Of a stretch of 64,000 nt of DNA, positions 34,766-44,114 are shown in pieces; position 1 is the first letter of the stretch, and each line of letters opens with the position of its first letter. Under the pieces are notes generated by a model. The model saw only the letters and a list, made by a program, of their open reading frames with translations. It had not been told where the DNA came from and did not search any database. The stretch lies in the NCBI RefSeq assembly GCF_000187265.1, contig NZ_GL698434.1, positions 62,001-126,000 of the forward strand. Reading direction: 5' to 3'. A program made the position numbers and the translations under genes. Source of the stretch: Streptococcus equinus ATCC 9812 (GTDB lineage Bacteria > Bacillota > Bacilli > Lactobacillales > Streptococcaceae).

Positions 34766-35441
34766 GGTCATCATCCTCAAATGATTTGAGCGTTACACCT
34801 GTCTGAACCGCCCAAATCGCTAATTGCGTACGATCTCGCAAGTTGAGTTTTGACAAAATGTTAGAAAGGTAATTGCGCACCGTTCCTTCTGACAAATACA
34901 ACTTCGCAGCAATTTCTTTGTTTGACAAACCAAAACCAATTTGTTGAATGATACGCCATTCCATTTTGCTAATGTCATGAACCAAGTCATCGTCAACTTG
35001 GATAGCAAAATTTGATTGAGCCATTTGTGAAAAAAGTTTGAAAACTTTTGTGGCAATATCTGGGTTTATCATGGCACGTCCTTCATTGGCTGTTACAACA
35101 GCATCATGCAAATCATCCATTGACGTTCCTTTTAGCATGTAACCTGTCGCACCGTATTTAAGAGCGCTGTAAATAAAATCATCATCATCAAATGTCGTCA
35201 AAATGATAACCTTGATATTTGGATAATGCTCTTTGACCGCTTTGGTACACAAAACACCATCCATTTTTGGCATACGAATATCCATCAAAATAACATCAGG
35301 TTTGCTCGTTGGCAGAGTTTCTAGAACCTCTGTTCCATCACTCACAGCCCCAACAACTTCAATATCAGGATAAGCTGATAAAACAATCTTCAAAGATTCG
35401 CGAATCAACTCCTGATCATCTGCAATAAGTACTCGTATCAT
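34758..35441 (-). CDS. levR: NarL/LuxR-type response regulator (LevR-like)
   Basis: The 227-residue protein has a receiver domain (MIRVLIADDQELIRESLKI; phospho-acceptor Asp in PDVILMDIRMPKMDG, about residue 54; Lys in LKGTSM) and a C-terminal LuxR-type helix-turn-helix (IQQIGFGLSNKEIAAKLYLSEGTVRNYLSNIL). It should activate fruA and levD through the shared palindromes, as LevR does in S. mutans. Its ATG overlaps the kinase stop by 4 bp. Confidence 0.88.
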   Translation of the reverse strand: MIRVLIADDQELIRESLKIVLSAYPDIEVVGAVSDGTEVLETLPTSKPDVILMDIRMPKMDGVLCTKAVKEHYPNIKVIILTTFDDDDFIYSALKYGATGYMLKGTSMDDLHDAVVTANEGRAMINPDIATKVFKLFSQMAQSNFAIQVDDDLVHDISKMEWRIIQQIGFGLSNKEIAAKLYLSEGTVRNYLSNILSKLNLRDRTQLAIWAVQTGVTLKSFEDDDHD

Positions 35442-36757
35442 CCTTCTTCTCCTTGTATTTTAGGGATATGAATCGTTGTAGAAAATCCATCTTTACCAGA
35501 AAAGGCAACGCGACCACCAATAATAGCTAAACGTTCTGTCATCTGCGTTAAGCCAAAACCATACTTGATGTTTTCACTTCCTGTTCCATTATCCTTAATC
35601 AATAAAACATAATCACTCTCACTGAGCATGCTAATTTTAATCTTGGTTGCACGACCATGTCGCAAAGAATTCGTCACAGATTCCTGAATAACTCGGAAAA
35701 TAACGTCCTCCTTGGTCTTATCAAAGTCAACATTATCCCAGTGATAATTTAAATCAATTTGCAAGTGTGACAGCTCTTGGTACTCTGAAAGCATCTTTTC
35801 TAGAGCATCTTTCAACGTACGATTTTCAAGAGCACCTGGTCGCATTTTATTAAGAGAACGTCGAACATCGACAATCCCTTCGCGAACAACATTTGATACA
35901 CTGCTTAATTGTTTTTTAGCATGTTCTGGGTCAAGGTCAATCAAAACCGTCACGGCATCAATCCCTGCCGAAATCCCCGTCAAAGCATGCCCAATTGTGT
36001 CGTGAATCTCACGCGCAATACGTCTACGTTCCCTATCTTCGGTAATCTTTTCAGACACCGCAACGTATTCCTTCAAACGCGTATTGGCTTGCGCAGCCAT
36101 CAATAATTCTTCCTCAATCTTATGATTTTCTGTCACCGAATAAATAATATAAGTCATCAATGAAATGATAAAGACAATCATATTAAGTGATACCAATCCA
36201 TTCTTGATGAACGAAATCACAAGACGTGTGCCTGCTGGGAAGAAATTAATATAAACATCCAAATCTGGTGTTCTCACCAAAAGTGACAGCACATCATAAT
36301 TTGACAGCAAAAGCGAACCAAAACTAGCTACAATAAACAGCAGCCAGGCTTTCTTTTCACGAAACGTATAAAAGTCTGTATATGAAAAGAAAATATCCAT
36401 GAAGACCAATAAAATCAAGCCGTTATAGGATAATTGCAAAGCAAAAAAAGTCGCAAACAGCAAAATGATTTCAAGAACTGCCAGCCAGTCACGCGCCTTA
36501 GTTTCTTTTTCAAATTCACGATTTCTGACATACATTACCAAAAGTAAGCCAATAAAAAATAAATTTGATAGCCAAAAAATTCGTTCAGGTGAACTTGGAA
36601 TAATATTGATTTTTTCTAGTAGCGAACGACTAAAATTATTTTCAATAATGTACTTAGTCGCTGACAGATAAACAGAACTGTAAAAAAGCACCGCCATAAA
36701 ATTAATGATTAACAATGCACGTTTGGCAACCTCAACATTTTTTAAAATTTTCATCAT
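35438..36757 (-). CDS. levS: sensor histidine kinase, HisKA_3 type (LevS-like)
   Basis: About 439 residues. Several membrane segments fill the first half (ALLIINFMAVLFYSSVYL, IFWLSNLFFIGLLLVMYV, VLEIILLFATFFAL, AWLLFIVASFGSLLLSN, LNMIVFIISLMTYIIYSV). They are followed by the phospho-acceptor REIHDTIGHALTGISAGID (His about residue 256) and an HATPase domain (VIQESVTNSLRHGRATK; IKDNGTG; YGFGLTQMTERLAIIGG). I chose the ATG at 36757, with GGGGTGG just upstream and overlapping the stop of the preceding binding-protein gene. A GTG at 36763 is also possible. Confidence 0.87.
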   Translation of the reverse strand: MMKILKNVEVAKRALLIINFMAVLFYSSVYLSATKYIIENNFSRSLLEKINIIPSSPERIFWLSNLFFIGLLLVMYVRNREFEKETKARDWLAVLEIILLFATFFALQLSYNGLILLVFMDIFFSYTDFYTFREKKAWLLFIVASFGSLLLSNYDVLSLLVRTPDLDVYINFFPAGTRLVISFIKNGLVSLNMIVFIISLMTYIIYSVTENHKIEEELLMAAQANTRLKEYVAVSEKITEDRERRRIAREIHDTIGHALTGISAGIDAVTVLIDLDPEHAKKQLSSVSNVVREGIVDVRRSLNKMRPGALENRTLKDALEKMLSEYQELSHLQIDLNYHWDNVDFDKTKEDVIFRVIQESVTNSLRHGRATKIKISMLSESDYVLLIKDNGTGSENIKYGFGLTQMTERLAIIGGRVAFSGKDGFSTTIHIPKIQGEEG

Positions 36758-37719
36758 TGCCACCCCGTTAAATCACTATTTAAGACAGTTTCACTCGTCA
36801 TGAATTCAACTGGAACAATAATCTCTTTATCCACTTTTTTATCATGGTAAAGTCGATACCCAGCCTGAATAGCTTTCTCACCAATAGTCAAAGGTGACTG
36901 TGCAACGGTCGCTTGAATGGAGCTAGTTGTTGCTAACAAATTTTTCATGTCAGGCGACCCGTCAACACCGTAAATTTTAACGGGAGCTGTAACTTTGATA
37001 TTCTCAATAGCAGCCAGTGCCCCAATTGCAACTTGGTCATTAAGCGCCATGACCGTATCAAAATCTACCCCAGAGTTGATAACCGACTCAACTTGTGGCA
37101 TAGCAACCTCAGTCTGACCCAAACAATCTTTTCTATCAACAACTTGATAGCCATCATGTCCCTTGATTGTCGCCAAAAAACCATTAATACGATCTACTGC
37201 AGACACCGCTTTTTGGTGTTCTAAAAGTAAAATTTTGGCACTTGATTGAGTCTGCATAAGGTTTTGCGCACATAAGACACCAGCTTGATAATTATCAGAC
37301 ACAATCGTCGTGTCAACTGGAGAATTATCTGAAAGCTGACTATCTACAACCACAACCTTAATGCCTGTTTCCTTAGCTTTCTTCAAAGCTTTAATCAACT
37401 TTTTACTGTCAGCATCAACAGGATTAATGATGATAATATCCACTCTCTTTTTGATAAACAGTTCCACTTGCTGAGTTTGTTTATTAACATCAAGTGCTGG
37501 ATCTCGTGTGTAGAGAATATCATTTTTTTCCTCTACAATTTTGTCAATTTCATTATTTAGAACCTTATAGAAATCATTGTTCATGGTCATATACGTTGCC
37601 CCGATTTTGACACGATTTTCATTATAAGGAACCAATTTGTAATGAAGATAAATGCCAAGCATCGTTAGCAGCGCAATAAAAACGCTTACTAATAATGCTA
37701 TAAGTTTTTCTTTTTTCAT
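36754..37719 (-). CDS. levQ: periplasmic-type sugar-binding protein of the lev four-component system (LevQ-like)
   Basis: The 321-residue protein has an uncleaved-looking membrane start (LIALLVSVFIALLTMLGIYL) and the RbsB/LacI-type binding fold (KIGATYMTMNNDFYKVLNNEIDKIV; VDIIIINPVDADSKKLIKALK; DTTIVSDNYQAGVLCAQNLM; VMALNDQVAIGALAAIE; VKIYGVDGSPDMKNLL). It is anchored outside the cell and probably senses a monosaccharide for LevS. It is the first gene of the regulatory operon, downstream of fruA. Names Q and T follow S. mutans by position and could be exchanged. Confidence 0.75.
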   Translation of the reverse strand: MKKEKLIALLVSVFIALLTMLGIYLHYKLVPYNENRVKIGATYMTMNNDFYKVLNNEIDKIVEEKNDILYTRDPALDVNKQTQQVELFIKKRVDIIIINPVDADSKKLIKALKKAKETGIKVVVVDSQLSDNSPVDTTIVSDNYQAGVLCAQNLMQTQSSAKILLLEHQKAVSAVDRINGFLATIKGHDGYQVVDRKDCLGQTEVAMPQVESVINSGVDFDTVMALNDQVAIGALAAIENIKVTAPVKIYGVDGSPDMKNLLATTSSIQATVAQSPLTIGEKAIQAGYRLYHDKKVDKEIIVPVEFMTSETVLNSDLTGWQ

Positions 37720-37828
37720 TCCCTACCTTCTCTACTTACTCAAAAATCTCAACTGATAATATACAAGTATTATAGCACGTTTAAAATGTCTAGACAATTT
37801 GACCTTGATTGACACCTAGCAAGAAGAC

Positions 37829-37865
37829 AAAAAAGAAAGGAAAACAAGTGTTCTCCTTTCTTTTC
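37829..37865 (-). terminator. intrinsic terminator after fruA
   Basis: AAAAGAAAGGA and TCCTTTCTTTT arms followed by TTTT. It separates fruA from the lev regulatory operon. Confidence 0.85.
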
Positions 37866-37886
37866 ATTTCCCTAATATCCTAAATA

Positions 37887-40800
37887 TTATGATTCTTTTT
37901 TCTTGAAGAATTGTCCAAAGAATGCTCCCATAGCCGCTAGGATTGATACAATACCAAGTCCAGCAAGATGATTATCTTTTTCACCAGTTTGTGGCAAGAC
38001 ACTTTCTGAAACAACCGCAGATTTTGGAATAACTGGAGCTTTAGCATCTGCAACTTTGACTGATTTAGCAGGCGCTTTAGCTGCCAATGTAGTTGTTGCA
38101 ACTACTTGTTCTGAAGGTGTTTCTTCCGGTGTTTGAGGATCTGTTGGCACGACTCCACCATTTTCTCCGCCTCGTGTTGGTTCTTTAGCATCCAAATCTA
38201 CTACGAAGAAGTTTTGAACTTCAAGTTCACCATCCCAAAGGCCTAGACCAAGATATGGATTATTGAAGAAGTCTTCAACTTGATCAAATGTGTAAGACAT
38301 TGCCAATTGATTATCAACAAAGACTTGAATAGCATTTGCTGATTTCACCAAACGAACGTGGTGGAATTGATTGTCGTTAATGGTTGCTGTCATTGGTGAT
38401 TCTGCAATAGTATCACCGTAGAAGCGGAACAAACGAACAGAGTTATTTCCACCGAATTGGATTGTGTAGGCATTGTTAGCATCTGGATTGCCTGAAGCAA
38501 AGAAGATATTTACAATTCCGCGACCGTATTTGATATCCAAATCCATTTGATAATTTTCGTATGGCATCTTATCGGCTGCCATGTAAATATCGTTTGAGCC
38601 ATGGTTTTCAACTTTCAATGATTCACCGTCAGCATGCCAATCACCAGCGAAGACTTTCACATCTTTAACGTTTGTCTTGAAGTTATCTTCTAGAATATCA
38701 AGAACAAAATCTTGATAAACTGCTGGGTTAGATTTAGATTGTGCTCTAACAATCACTTGACCTTTCTTAAGTGCTTTAATGAAGACTTGATTACCAGAAA
38801 TTTCTGCTGACACATTACCATTGTTAAGAATTGACCAAAGCAAATCTTGGTTAGCAACTGCTGGAGAGACGTACGCTTTAACCACTGTGCTGTCACCAAC
38901 ATTCATTCTGACATTCTTAGCAGACGCAGGCACAATACTTTGTGGTTCAGTAGTTTCAACTTTATCTTTCCAAATACTCTTCAATGGGTAAAGAACGATA
39001 TCTGCTGTAGATTCATAACCTTCAGAAAATACACTTAATCCAAGACTTTGAGGTGATGTGAAGATTTGGTTAGCACCTGCGACAGTATCACCTTTTGTGA
39101 AGACTTCAACACTAGCACGGTCAACAAAGATATGAAGGTCAATACTTCCATCAGCGTTGCGTGTTACTGCTTGGCTATCAATATTTCTAAAGAGCTCTGT
39201 AAGGATGATACCTGATTGACTACGGTCAATAGCGATTCGTCCTGTTTCTAAATCGTAATAAACCTTAGTCACTTCTCCTGGACCTACTCGAAGGTTGAAA
39301 CCAACTTTTGTTGTTCTGTTACTTGGATTAAAGTGAGCAACAATTTCATAGGTATCACCAGAGAAATCTTTAAAGAGATTATTATCTTTACCAACAACAA
39401 CATCTGTGTATTCAACTTTGTTGTCTACATCACGTAAGCTTTCGTATGCTTTGATTGGCGTTTGAGTAAGAACGTATTTATCACCGTCTTTGACAAGACC
39501 TAGTGTCAAGTTAAGGTTGAATGTACCATTGAATTTTTGACCAACACGTTCAGCTACAAGGTTACAATAGTTATCCCAAGTATTCATCCAGTTAAGCTCA
39601 ATAATTTGAGGAAGTGTTGGATTAGCTTTAGTACCAAAATCCTGTACGTAGTAAGTCATTGCAGCGTATGAATCTTTACCAAAGTTCATGATACCATCTG
39701 ATTCTTGATAATCAGCGTCTGCAACAAATTTCCAGTGTCCATCAACTTGTTTTAAATCACCAACTTTATAGTAACGTCCACCACGAGAAAGAACCCATTT
39801 CACTGTGTTGCCTTCTGCCATGATTGGATAAAGGTCTGGACATTCAGTGTGAAGATCTGGATATGTTGATTCAACAGACCAATCTAGGAGATTATCTGAT
39901 GAGTAAATACGAAGTGGTCCACCTGCAAGAACCATGAACCATTTGCCTTCCCAACGGAAGACTTTAGGGTCACGGAAATCACGATTTTGCAATGGGTCAG
40001 TTGACCAGTCAGCTGCAATTTTATCGATTTTTTGCCAAGTTTTACCTTCATCTTTACTGTAAGCAACTTTGATACGTTGACCTTCACCATCAGCTGTAAT
40101 CAAGGCAACCAAACCACCTTCATTACCGTCAAACAAACCACTTGTGTTGTTATTATCAGCTACGATACAACCTGAGAACATTGCTCCGTTATAGTCTGGA
40201 TAGAAAGCAATTGGTTGATCTTCCCAGTGAATCAAATCCTTACTTGTTGCATGTGCCCAGTGCATTGGACCCCATTTAATATCATCGTAGAATTGGTAGA
40301 ACATGTGATAAACACCATTGTAGTAAACCAATCCGTTAGGGTCATTTGCCCAGCCATCTTTAACAGAGTAGTGATATTGGTCACGGAAGTTTTCATTATA
40401 ATAAACTTCTGCTGATTGACGGCGGTGAACATTAATACGGTAAGTTGATGTCACTTCGTAACCGTCTACTGTATAAGTACTTGTTACTGTGAGGTAGTTA
40501 GCACCAACTGATACCGGAATATCGCTTGGATTTGAATAAACATTACCTTGAGCATCTGTCACTTTGATAACTGCAGCTGGATTATTAGCAACAAAACTTA
40601 AGTCAACAGTTGAAGCATCATGTGATACGTATTGGATATAAACAGCACCTTCTGGGAAGAATTGTCCCTTAGGTTCAACTGGACCATTTTTTGAAGTAAC
40701 TGTGACACCTTTAAGAAGCGATAATTCTGCATCAGTGAGTTCACGGTAAAAAGTATTTTGGAAAATCATTTCACCATTCCAGTTCAAAAGACCGAAATTA

Positions 40801-41807
40801 CCATCTTTGATGTATGTTGTTTGACCAAGGTCATCACGTTGGATAGTGTAGTCACTCAAGTTTGCAACCAAAATACCATTGATATAATATGAAATCCATC
40901 CGTCAGCTGCTACAACTTTCAAGAAATATTTATTGTCTGGAGTTGCTGGGATTTCTTTATCATTGATAAGATTTGCTTCAGCCCAACGCCATAACCTTGC
41001 TTTGTGTGAATTTCCATCAAGGTTTACAACATAACCTTTTAGATTTTGAGCATCACCAGTTGAACGGAAAACAAGTGAAGCTGCACCTGTATTTTGTAAG
41101 AATGTTACATCTGTTTGGAAGACAAAGTTTTTACCTGTTGAGGTTGAGAAAAGGAAGTTATCACCTTTTCCAACAGCATTACTATACAAACCATCTTCAC
41201 GAACTTCCCAAACATTTACATCATAACTCAAACCTTGAAGATTTGTATTATAGTTGCTTTCTTTTTTCTTAGTCAAATTAGCAGAAAGGGCTTTTTTAGT
41301 TTTTGCGGCACTCACGCTAGGTTGGTCAGTTTTTTGTTTAAGCGAATCAGTCACATCAACTTTTTCTTCAGAATCTGATGTCTCAGTTTTTTGAGCATCG
41401 TCTGAAGTTTCAGTCGCAGGTTCTTGATTTTCAGTCACTTGATTTTGTTGTGTAACATCTTGATTTTCTGTTACTTGATTTTCTTCTGTGACATTTTGAT
41501 TTTGTTCTTCAACAACTCCTTGTTCAGTTGGTGTTTGATTTTCTGTAACCGGAGTTTCTAACTGATTAGCAGGTTGTTGTGCTTCTTGACCTACTTCAGT
41601 TTTTTGGTCTGTATTTGCATTTTCTGAGTTTGTGTTTGTAACCTCTACCATTTCTGTCGATGAAGAAACAGCTTCATCAGCCATAACGGGTGTAGCCACA
41701 GTTCCTAAGACCATGCCACAAACTAAAACACCACAACCATAAATCCATTGTTTACCGCGTTTGTGCATAAACCAGTTGACACATTTCTTTTCTTGTTCTT
41801 TTTTCAT
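37887..41807 (-). CDS. fruA: FruA, cell-wall-anchored fructan hydrolase (GH32 exo-beta-fructosidase)
   Basis: The 1306-residue protein has a long signal peptide cut near Ala43, then a Gln/Asn/Thr/Glu-rich repeat stretch (VTEN-Q units, about residues 85-140). A LamG-like segment (about 195-360) follows. The GH32 five-bladed domain has GWANDPNG (nucleophile Asp489), FRDP (Asp613) and EC (Glu655). Next come the C-terminal GH32 sandwich, a Big_2-like domain (about 980-1060), a second LamG-like domain, and the sortase signal LPQTG (1271-1275) with a hydrophobic span and KKKES. It would cut levan and inulin (and sucrose) to fructose at the cell surface. The start at 41807 has an AGGAG-like site. 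Confidence 0.95.
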   Translation of the reverse strand: MKKEQEKKCVNWFMHKRGKQWIYGCGVLVCGMVLGTVATPVMADEAVSSSTEMVEVTNTNSENANTDQKTEVGQEAQQPANQLETPVTENQTPTEQGVVEEQNQNVTEENQVTENQDVTQQNQVTENQEPATETSDDAQKTETSDSEEKVDVTDSLKQKTDQPSVSAAKTKKALSANLTKKKESNYNTNLQGLSYDVNVWEVREDGLYSNAVGKGDNFLFSTSTGKNFVFQTDVTFLQNTGAASLVFRSTGDAQNLKGYVVNLDGNSHKARLWRWAEANLINDKEIPATPDNKYFLKVVAADGWISYYINGILVANLSDYTIQRDDLGQTTYIKDGNFGLLNWNGEMIFQNTFYRELTDAELSLLKGVTVTSKNGPVEPKGQFFPEGAVYIQYVSHDASTVDLSFVANNPAAVIKVTDAQGNVYSNPSDIPVSVGANYLTVTSTYTVDGYEVTSTYRINVHRRQSAEVYYNENFRDQYHYSVKDGWANDPNGLVYYNGVYHMFYQFYDDIKWGPMHWAHATSKDLIHWEDQPIAFYPDYNGAMFSGCIVADNNNTSGLFDGNEGGLVALITADGEGQRIKVAYSKDEGKTWQKIDKIAADWSTDPLQNRDFRDPKVFRWEGKWFMVLAGGPLRIYSSDNLLDWSVESTYPDLHTECPDLYPIMAEGNTVKWVLSRGGRYYKVGDLKQVDGHWKFVADADYQESDGIMNFGKDSYAAMTYYVQDFGTKANPTLPQIIELNWMNTWDNYCNLVAERVGQKFNGTFNLNLTLGLVKDGDKYVLTQTPIKAYESLRDVDNKVEYTDVVVGKDNNLFKDFSGDTYEIVAHFNPSNRTTKVGFNLRVGPGEVTKVYYDLETGRIAIDRSQSGIILTELFRNIDSQAVTRNADGSIDLHIFVDRASVEVFTKGDTVAGANQIFTSPQSLGLSVFSEGYESTADIVLYPLKSIWKDKVETTEPQSIVPASAKNVRMNVGDSTVVKAYVSPAVANQDLLWSILNNGNVSAEISGNQVFIKALKKGQVIVRAQSKSNPAVYQDFVLDILEDNFKTNVKDVKVFAGDWHADGESLKVENHGSNDIYMAADKMPYENYQMDLDIKYGRGIVNIFFASGNPDANNAYTIQFGGNNSVRLFRFYGDTIAESPMTATINDNQFHHVRLVKSANAIQVFVDNQLAMSYTFDQVEDFFNNPYLGLGLWDGELEVQNFFVVDLDAKEPTRGGENGGVVPTDPQTPEETPSEQVVATTTLAAKAPAKSVKVADAKAPVIPKSAVVSESVLPQTGEKDNHLAGLGIVSILAAMGAFFGQFFKKKES

Positions 41808-41859
41808 AAGTCCTTTCTCCTATTGAAATTTGTCGAAGTAGCTTCAACATTCAACAGAG

Positions 41860-41890
41860 ATAATATTAACAAAAAAAGAAAGCGTTATCA
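41860..41890 (-). promoter_or_regulatory. fruA -10 box and cre site
   Basis: TATTAT (41860-41865) and a cre-like TGATAACGCTTTCT (41877-41890, two mismatches) overlapping the -35 region. This is the same layout as at levD. Confidence 0.65.
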
Positions 41891-41898
41891 CCGAACAT

Positions 41899-41921
41899 TT
41901 GTCATCAGTTTGATGTGACAA
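41899..41921. promoter_or_regulatory. candidate LevR operator of fruA
   Basis: TTGTCA-N11-TGACAA, the same half-sites and spacing as at levD (33362-33384), eight bases upstream of the cre. Confidence 0.65.
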
Positions 41922-41951
41922 AAATCAATTTTTTTAGTGGCAAAAGTCATC

Positions 41952-41982
41952 AAAAAATTCCTACATCAAGACGTAGGAATTT
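41952..41982 (-). terminator. intrinsic terminator after the Cof-type gene
   Basis: AATTCCTAC and GTAGGAATT arms with a T-run on the minus strand. Confidence 0.8.
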
Positions 41983-42006
41983 AGCAATCATTATAAAAAG
42001 AATCGT

Positions 42007-42807
42007 TTATCTAGCTAGTTTAAATTTCTCTAAAACCAAAGCAATCCCATCATGGTTGTGGTTTGCAGTCACGTGACCAATACGCTCCTTAACTTCCTTC
42101 GGAGCATTTGCCATGACATATGCCTCACCTGCAGCCTCCAACATGTCTAGGTCGTTAAAATTATCACCAAACGCCAAGGTTTCAGACATATCAACACCAT
42201 AATGGTCGGCTAAAAGATTAACAGCTCGTCCTTTTTGAATACCGTTTGCCATCACTTCAATGTAATACGGCAACGAACGTGCAATCGATAAGCCAGGATA
42301 AAGTTCTCTTAACTTTTCTTCCAAGACAACCATTTTCTCTGGCTCACCCATCAAAAGCAATTTATGAACTTCAGACAAATGACCAATTGCCTCCAAATCA
42401 GCCTCTTGAGAAACCAAGCCAACGACTTTTTCCTCACGAGAAATCCATTTGTTCATCCGATTTTGCGACAACCATTTTTTGCCGCTATAGACATTCCAAG
42501 CAACATCTGGGACTTCTTTTTCTAAATATTGGCAAATAGCTTGCGCTGCTTGAGGGCTCATAGGGCAGCTATCAATCACTTGACCATTTTCATCTTGAAT
42601 AAAAGCTCCATTATAAGAAATCATCGGAACTTGGGGCAAAAAATCTTTGATAATTGGTTTAATTGCTTCAGACATGCGCGCCGAAACAGGCACAAATCGC
42701 ACTCCTGAATTGACAGCATCATTTAGGGCTTGACGCGTTTTTGGCGTTACTTCCAAGGCGTCATTGATGAGAGTGCCATCAATATCGCTAAAAATTATTT
42801 TAAACAT
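42007..42807 (-). CDS. Cof-type HAD-family phosphatase
   Basis: The 266-residue protein has HAD motif I (FSDIDGTLI, nucleophile Asp), motif II (VPVSARM), a Cof-type cap (about 85-190), Lys in GIQKGRAVNLL and motif IV (AFGDNFNDLDMLEAAG). Family members dephosphorylate sugar phosphates and other metabolites. The substrate cannot be told from the sequence. I chose the ATG at 42807 (MFKIIFSDIDG) with GGAGAAAGAGCT before it; a longer frame from 42825 is less likely. Confidence 0.9.
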   Translation of the reverse strand: MFKIIFSDIDGTLINDALEVTPKTRQALNDAVNSGVRFVPVSARMSEAIKPIIKDFLPQVPMISYNGAFIQDENGQVIDSCPMSPQAAQAICQYLEKEVPDVAWNVYSGKKWLSQNRMNKWISREEKVVGLVSQEADLEAIGHLSEVHKLLLMGEPEKMVVLEEKLRELYPGLSIARSLPYYIEVMANGIQKGRAVNLLADHYGVDMSETLAFGDNFNDLDMLEAAGEAYVMANAPKEVKERIGHVTANHNHDGIALVLEKFKLAR

Positions 42808-42986
42808 AGCTCTTTCTCCACACATTTTCTACAGTATAGCACTTTTGAAAGGGCTTTCCAAGCTTTTTTTCTCATAATTTCTGTAAAACTAGCTAAAAAT
42901 GACAATAGTCACCAAATCTTTCATCTTTTTTCATCGATTGACTCAAGAGAAAAAGGAAATTTTGAAAAAGTTAGACTTTACTTATA

Positions 42987-43385
42987 CTAAAATGGCAATT
43001 CCTCCTCTTCCAGAACTAAATCTGCCAAATCATTTGCCACATTATTTTCTCGCATAGCACGTTGGGCGCGGCTTTCTAAAAGTTGGAAAGAATGACAAAG
43101 CACTTCTGTCACATAATTCGTGTGACCATCTTTTTCGTACTTGCGTGTGCGAAGTTCGCCATCAACAGAAAGTAAGCTGCCTTTTCCTGCATAAGACACA
43201 AGTGTTTCTGCCAAACGTCCCCATACCACAACTGAAATAAAATCAGCCTCACGCTCACCATTTTTCGATTTAAAACGGCGGTTGACTGCTAGTGTTACAC
43301 GTGTAACACTTTTATCGTTAGCTGTCGTTACAAGTTCAGGTTGCGCCGTCAAGCGCCCAATCATAATTACTTTATTGTACATCAA
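42987..43385 (-). CDS. ssbB: Single-stranded DNA-binding protein, short competence-type (SsbB)
   Basis: The 132-residue OB-fold protein (MMYNKVIMIGRLTAQPELV...; VNRRFKSKNGEREADFISVVVWGRLAETL; LSVDGELRTRKYEKDG) is shorter than the replicative SSB and ends EEEELPF. This length and a com box 17-24 bp upstream identify it as SsbB, which protects incoming single strands during transformation. It is monocistronic. Confidence 0.88.
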   Translation of the reverse strand: MMYNKVIMIGRLTAQPELVTTANDKSVTRVTLAVNRRFKSKNGEREADFISVVVWGRLAETLVSYAGKGSLLSVDGELRTRKYEKDGHTNYVTEVLCHSFQLLESRAQRAMRENNVANDLADLVLEEEELPF

Positions 43386-43401
43386 TTACCTCCTATCTTA
43401 T

Positions 43402-43409
43402 TATTCGAA
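43402..43409 (-). promoter_or_regulatory. com box (SigX/ComX promoter) of ssbB
   Basis: TTCGAATA on the minus strand matches the com-box core (TACGAATA with one change) and is identical to the one at comGA. Confidence 0.75.
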
Positions 43410-43439
43410 ATAACTTAAAGATAATTGATAATTTCTATC

Positions 43440-43472
43440 AAAAAAACGAACTAGATTTTTCTAGCTCGTTTT
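43440..43472 (-). terminator. intrinsic terminator after ytpR
   Basis: AACGAGCTAG and CTAGTTCGTT arms followed by a T-run. Confidence 0.88.
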
Positions 43473-43479
43473 CCTTTTC

Positions 43480-44106
43480 TTACCCTTTCCAGTGTTTTTC
43501 TGGATTAAAGGCTTCGCCGACAACGGCTGTGTCATCAAGTTCGATGATTCCACGTTTTTGTGGAGCATTTGGAAGTGCCAATTCACGAGGTGAGCACATC
43601 ATACCAAAGCTCTTTTCACCACGAAGGGCACCTGGGAAGATAAGACTTCCGTTTGGCATCATAGCACCTGGAAGGGCAACGATTGTTTTCAAACCAACTG
43701 CAGCGTTTGGAGCACCTGCAACGATTTGAACAGTTTTGTCATCTGAGATTTGCACTTGGCAAATGTTCAAGTGGTCACTATCTGGATGAGCAACCATTTC
43801 TTTGATTTGACCAACAACAAATTTTGGTGAAGGATCATTTTCTAATTGTTCGCTAAAGCCTTCTTTTGTCAATTCAGCGTTAAGCTTAGCAACATCTTCA
43901 TCAGTTAAAGTGATTTGACCAACGCCATCAATTGCAATCAAACTTGACACTTCAAAAATATTCCAAGCAACTGTTTCACCATTTTTCTCAAGAAAAACAC
44001 GTGATACTTTACCTTTACGTTCGTAGTCAAGTTTAGCACCTTTGCTATCTTTGACAATCACCATTAGGACATCACCGACGTGTTCTTTGTTGTACGTAAA
44101 AATCAT
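43480..44106 (-). CDS. ytpR: YtpR-family tRNA-binding domain protein
   Basis: The 208-residue protein has an N-terminal YtpR-specific half (MIFTYNKEHVGDVLMVIV) and a C-terminal EMAP/tRNA-binding domain (FVVGQIKEMVAHPDSDHLNICQVQI; QIVAGAPNA; MMPNGSLIFPGALRGEKSFGMMCSPRELAL), as at the start of bacterial PheT. The function of the free-standing protein is not known. It follows the thioredoxin-like gene by eight bases, an order conserved in many Firmicutes. Confidence 0.9.
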   Translation of the reverse strand: MIFTYNKEHVGDVLMVIVKDSKGAKLDYERKGKVSRVFLEKNGETVAWNIFEVSSLIAIDGVGQITLTDEDVAKLNAELTKEGFSEQLENDPSPKFVVGQIKEMVAHPDSDHLNICQVQISDDKTVQIVAGAPNAAVGLKTIVALPGAMMPNGSLIFPGALRGEKSFGMMCSPRELALPNAPQKRGIIELDDTAVVGEAFNPEKHWKG

Positions 44107-44114
44107 TTTCTCTC

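Noticed and set aside
41500..41660. CRISPR-like or tandem DNA repeat in the Gln/Asn-rich part of fruA
   Set aside because: The repeats are short, degenerate peptide units (VTEN/NQ) within the reading frame, with no spacer structure.
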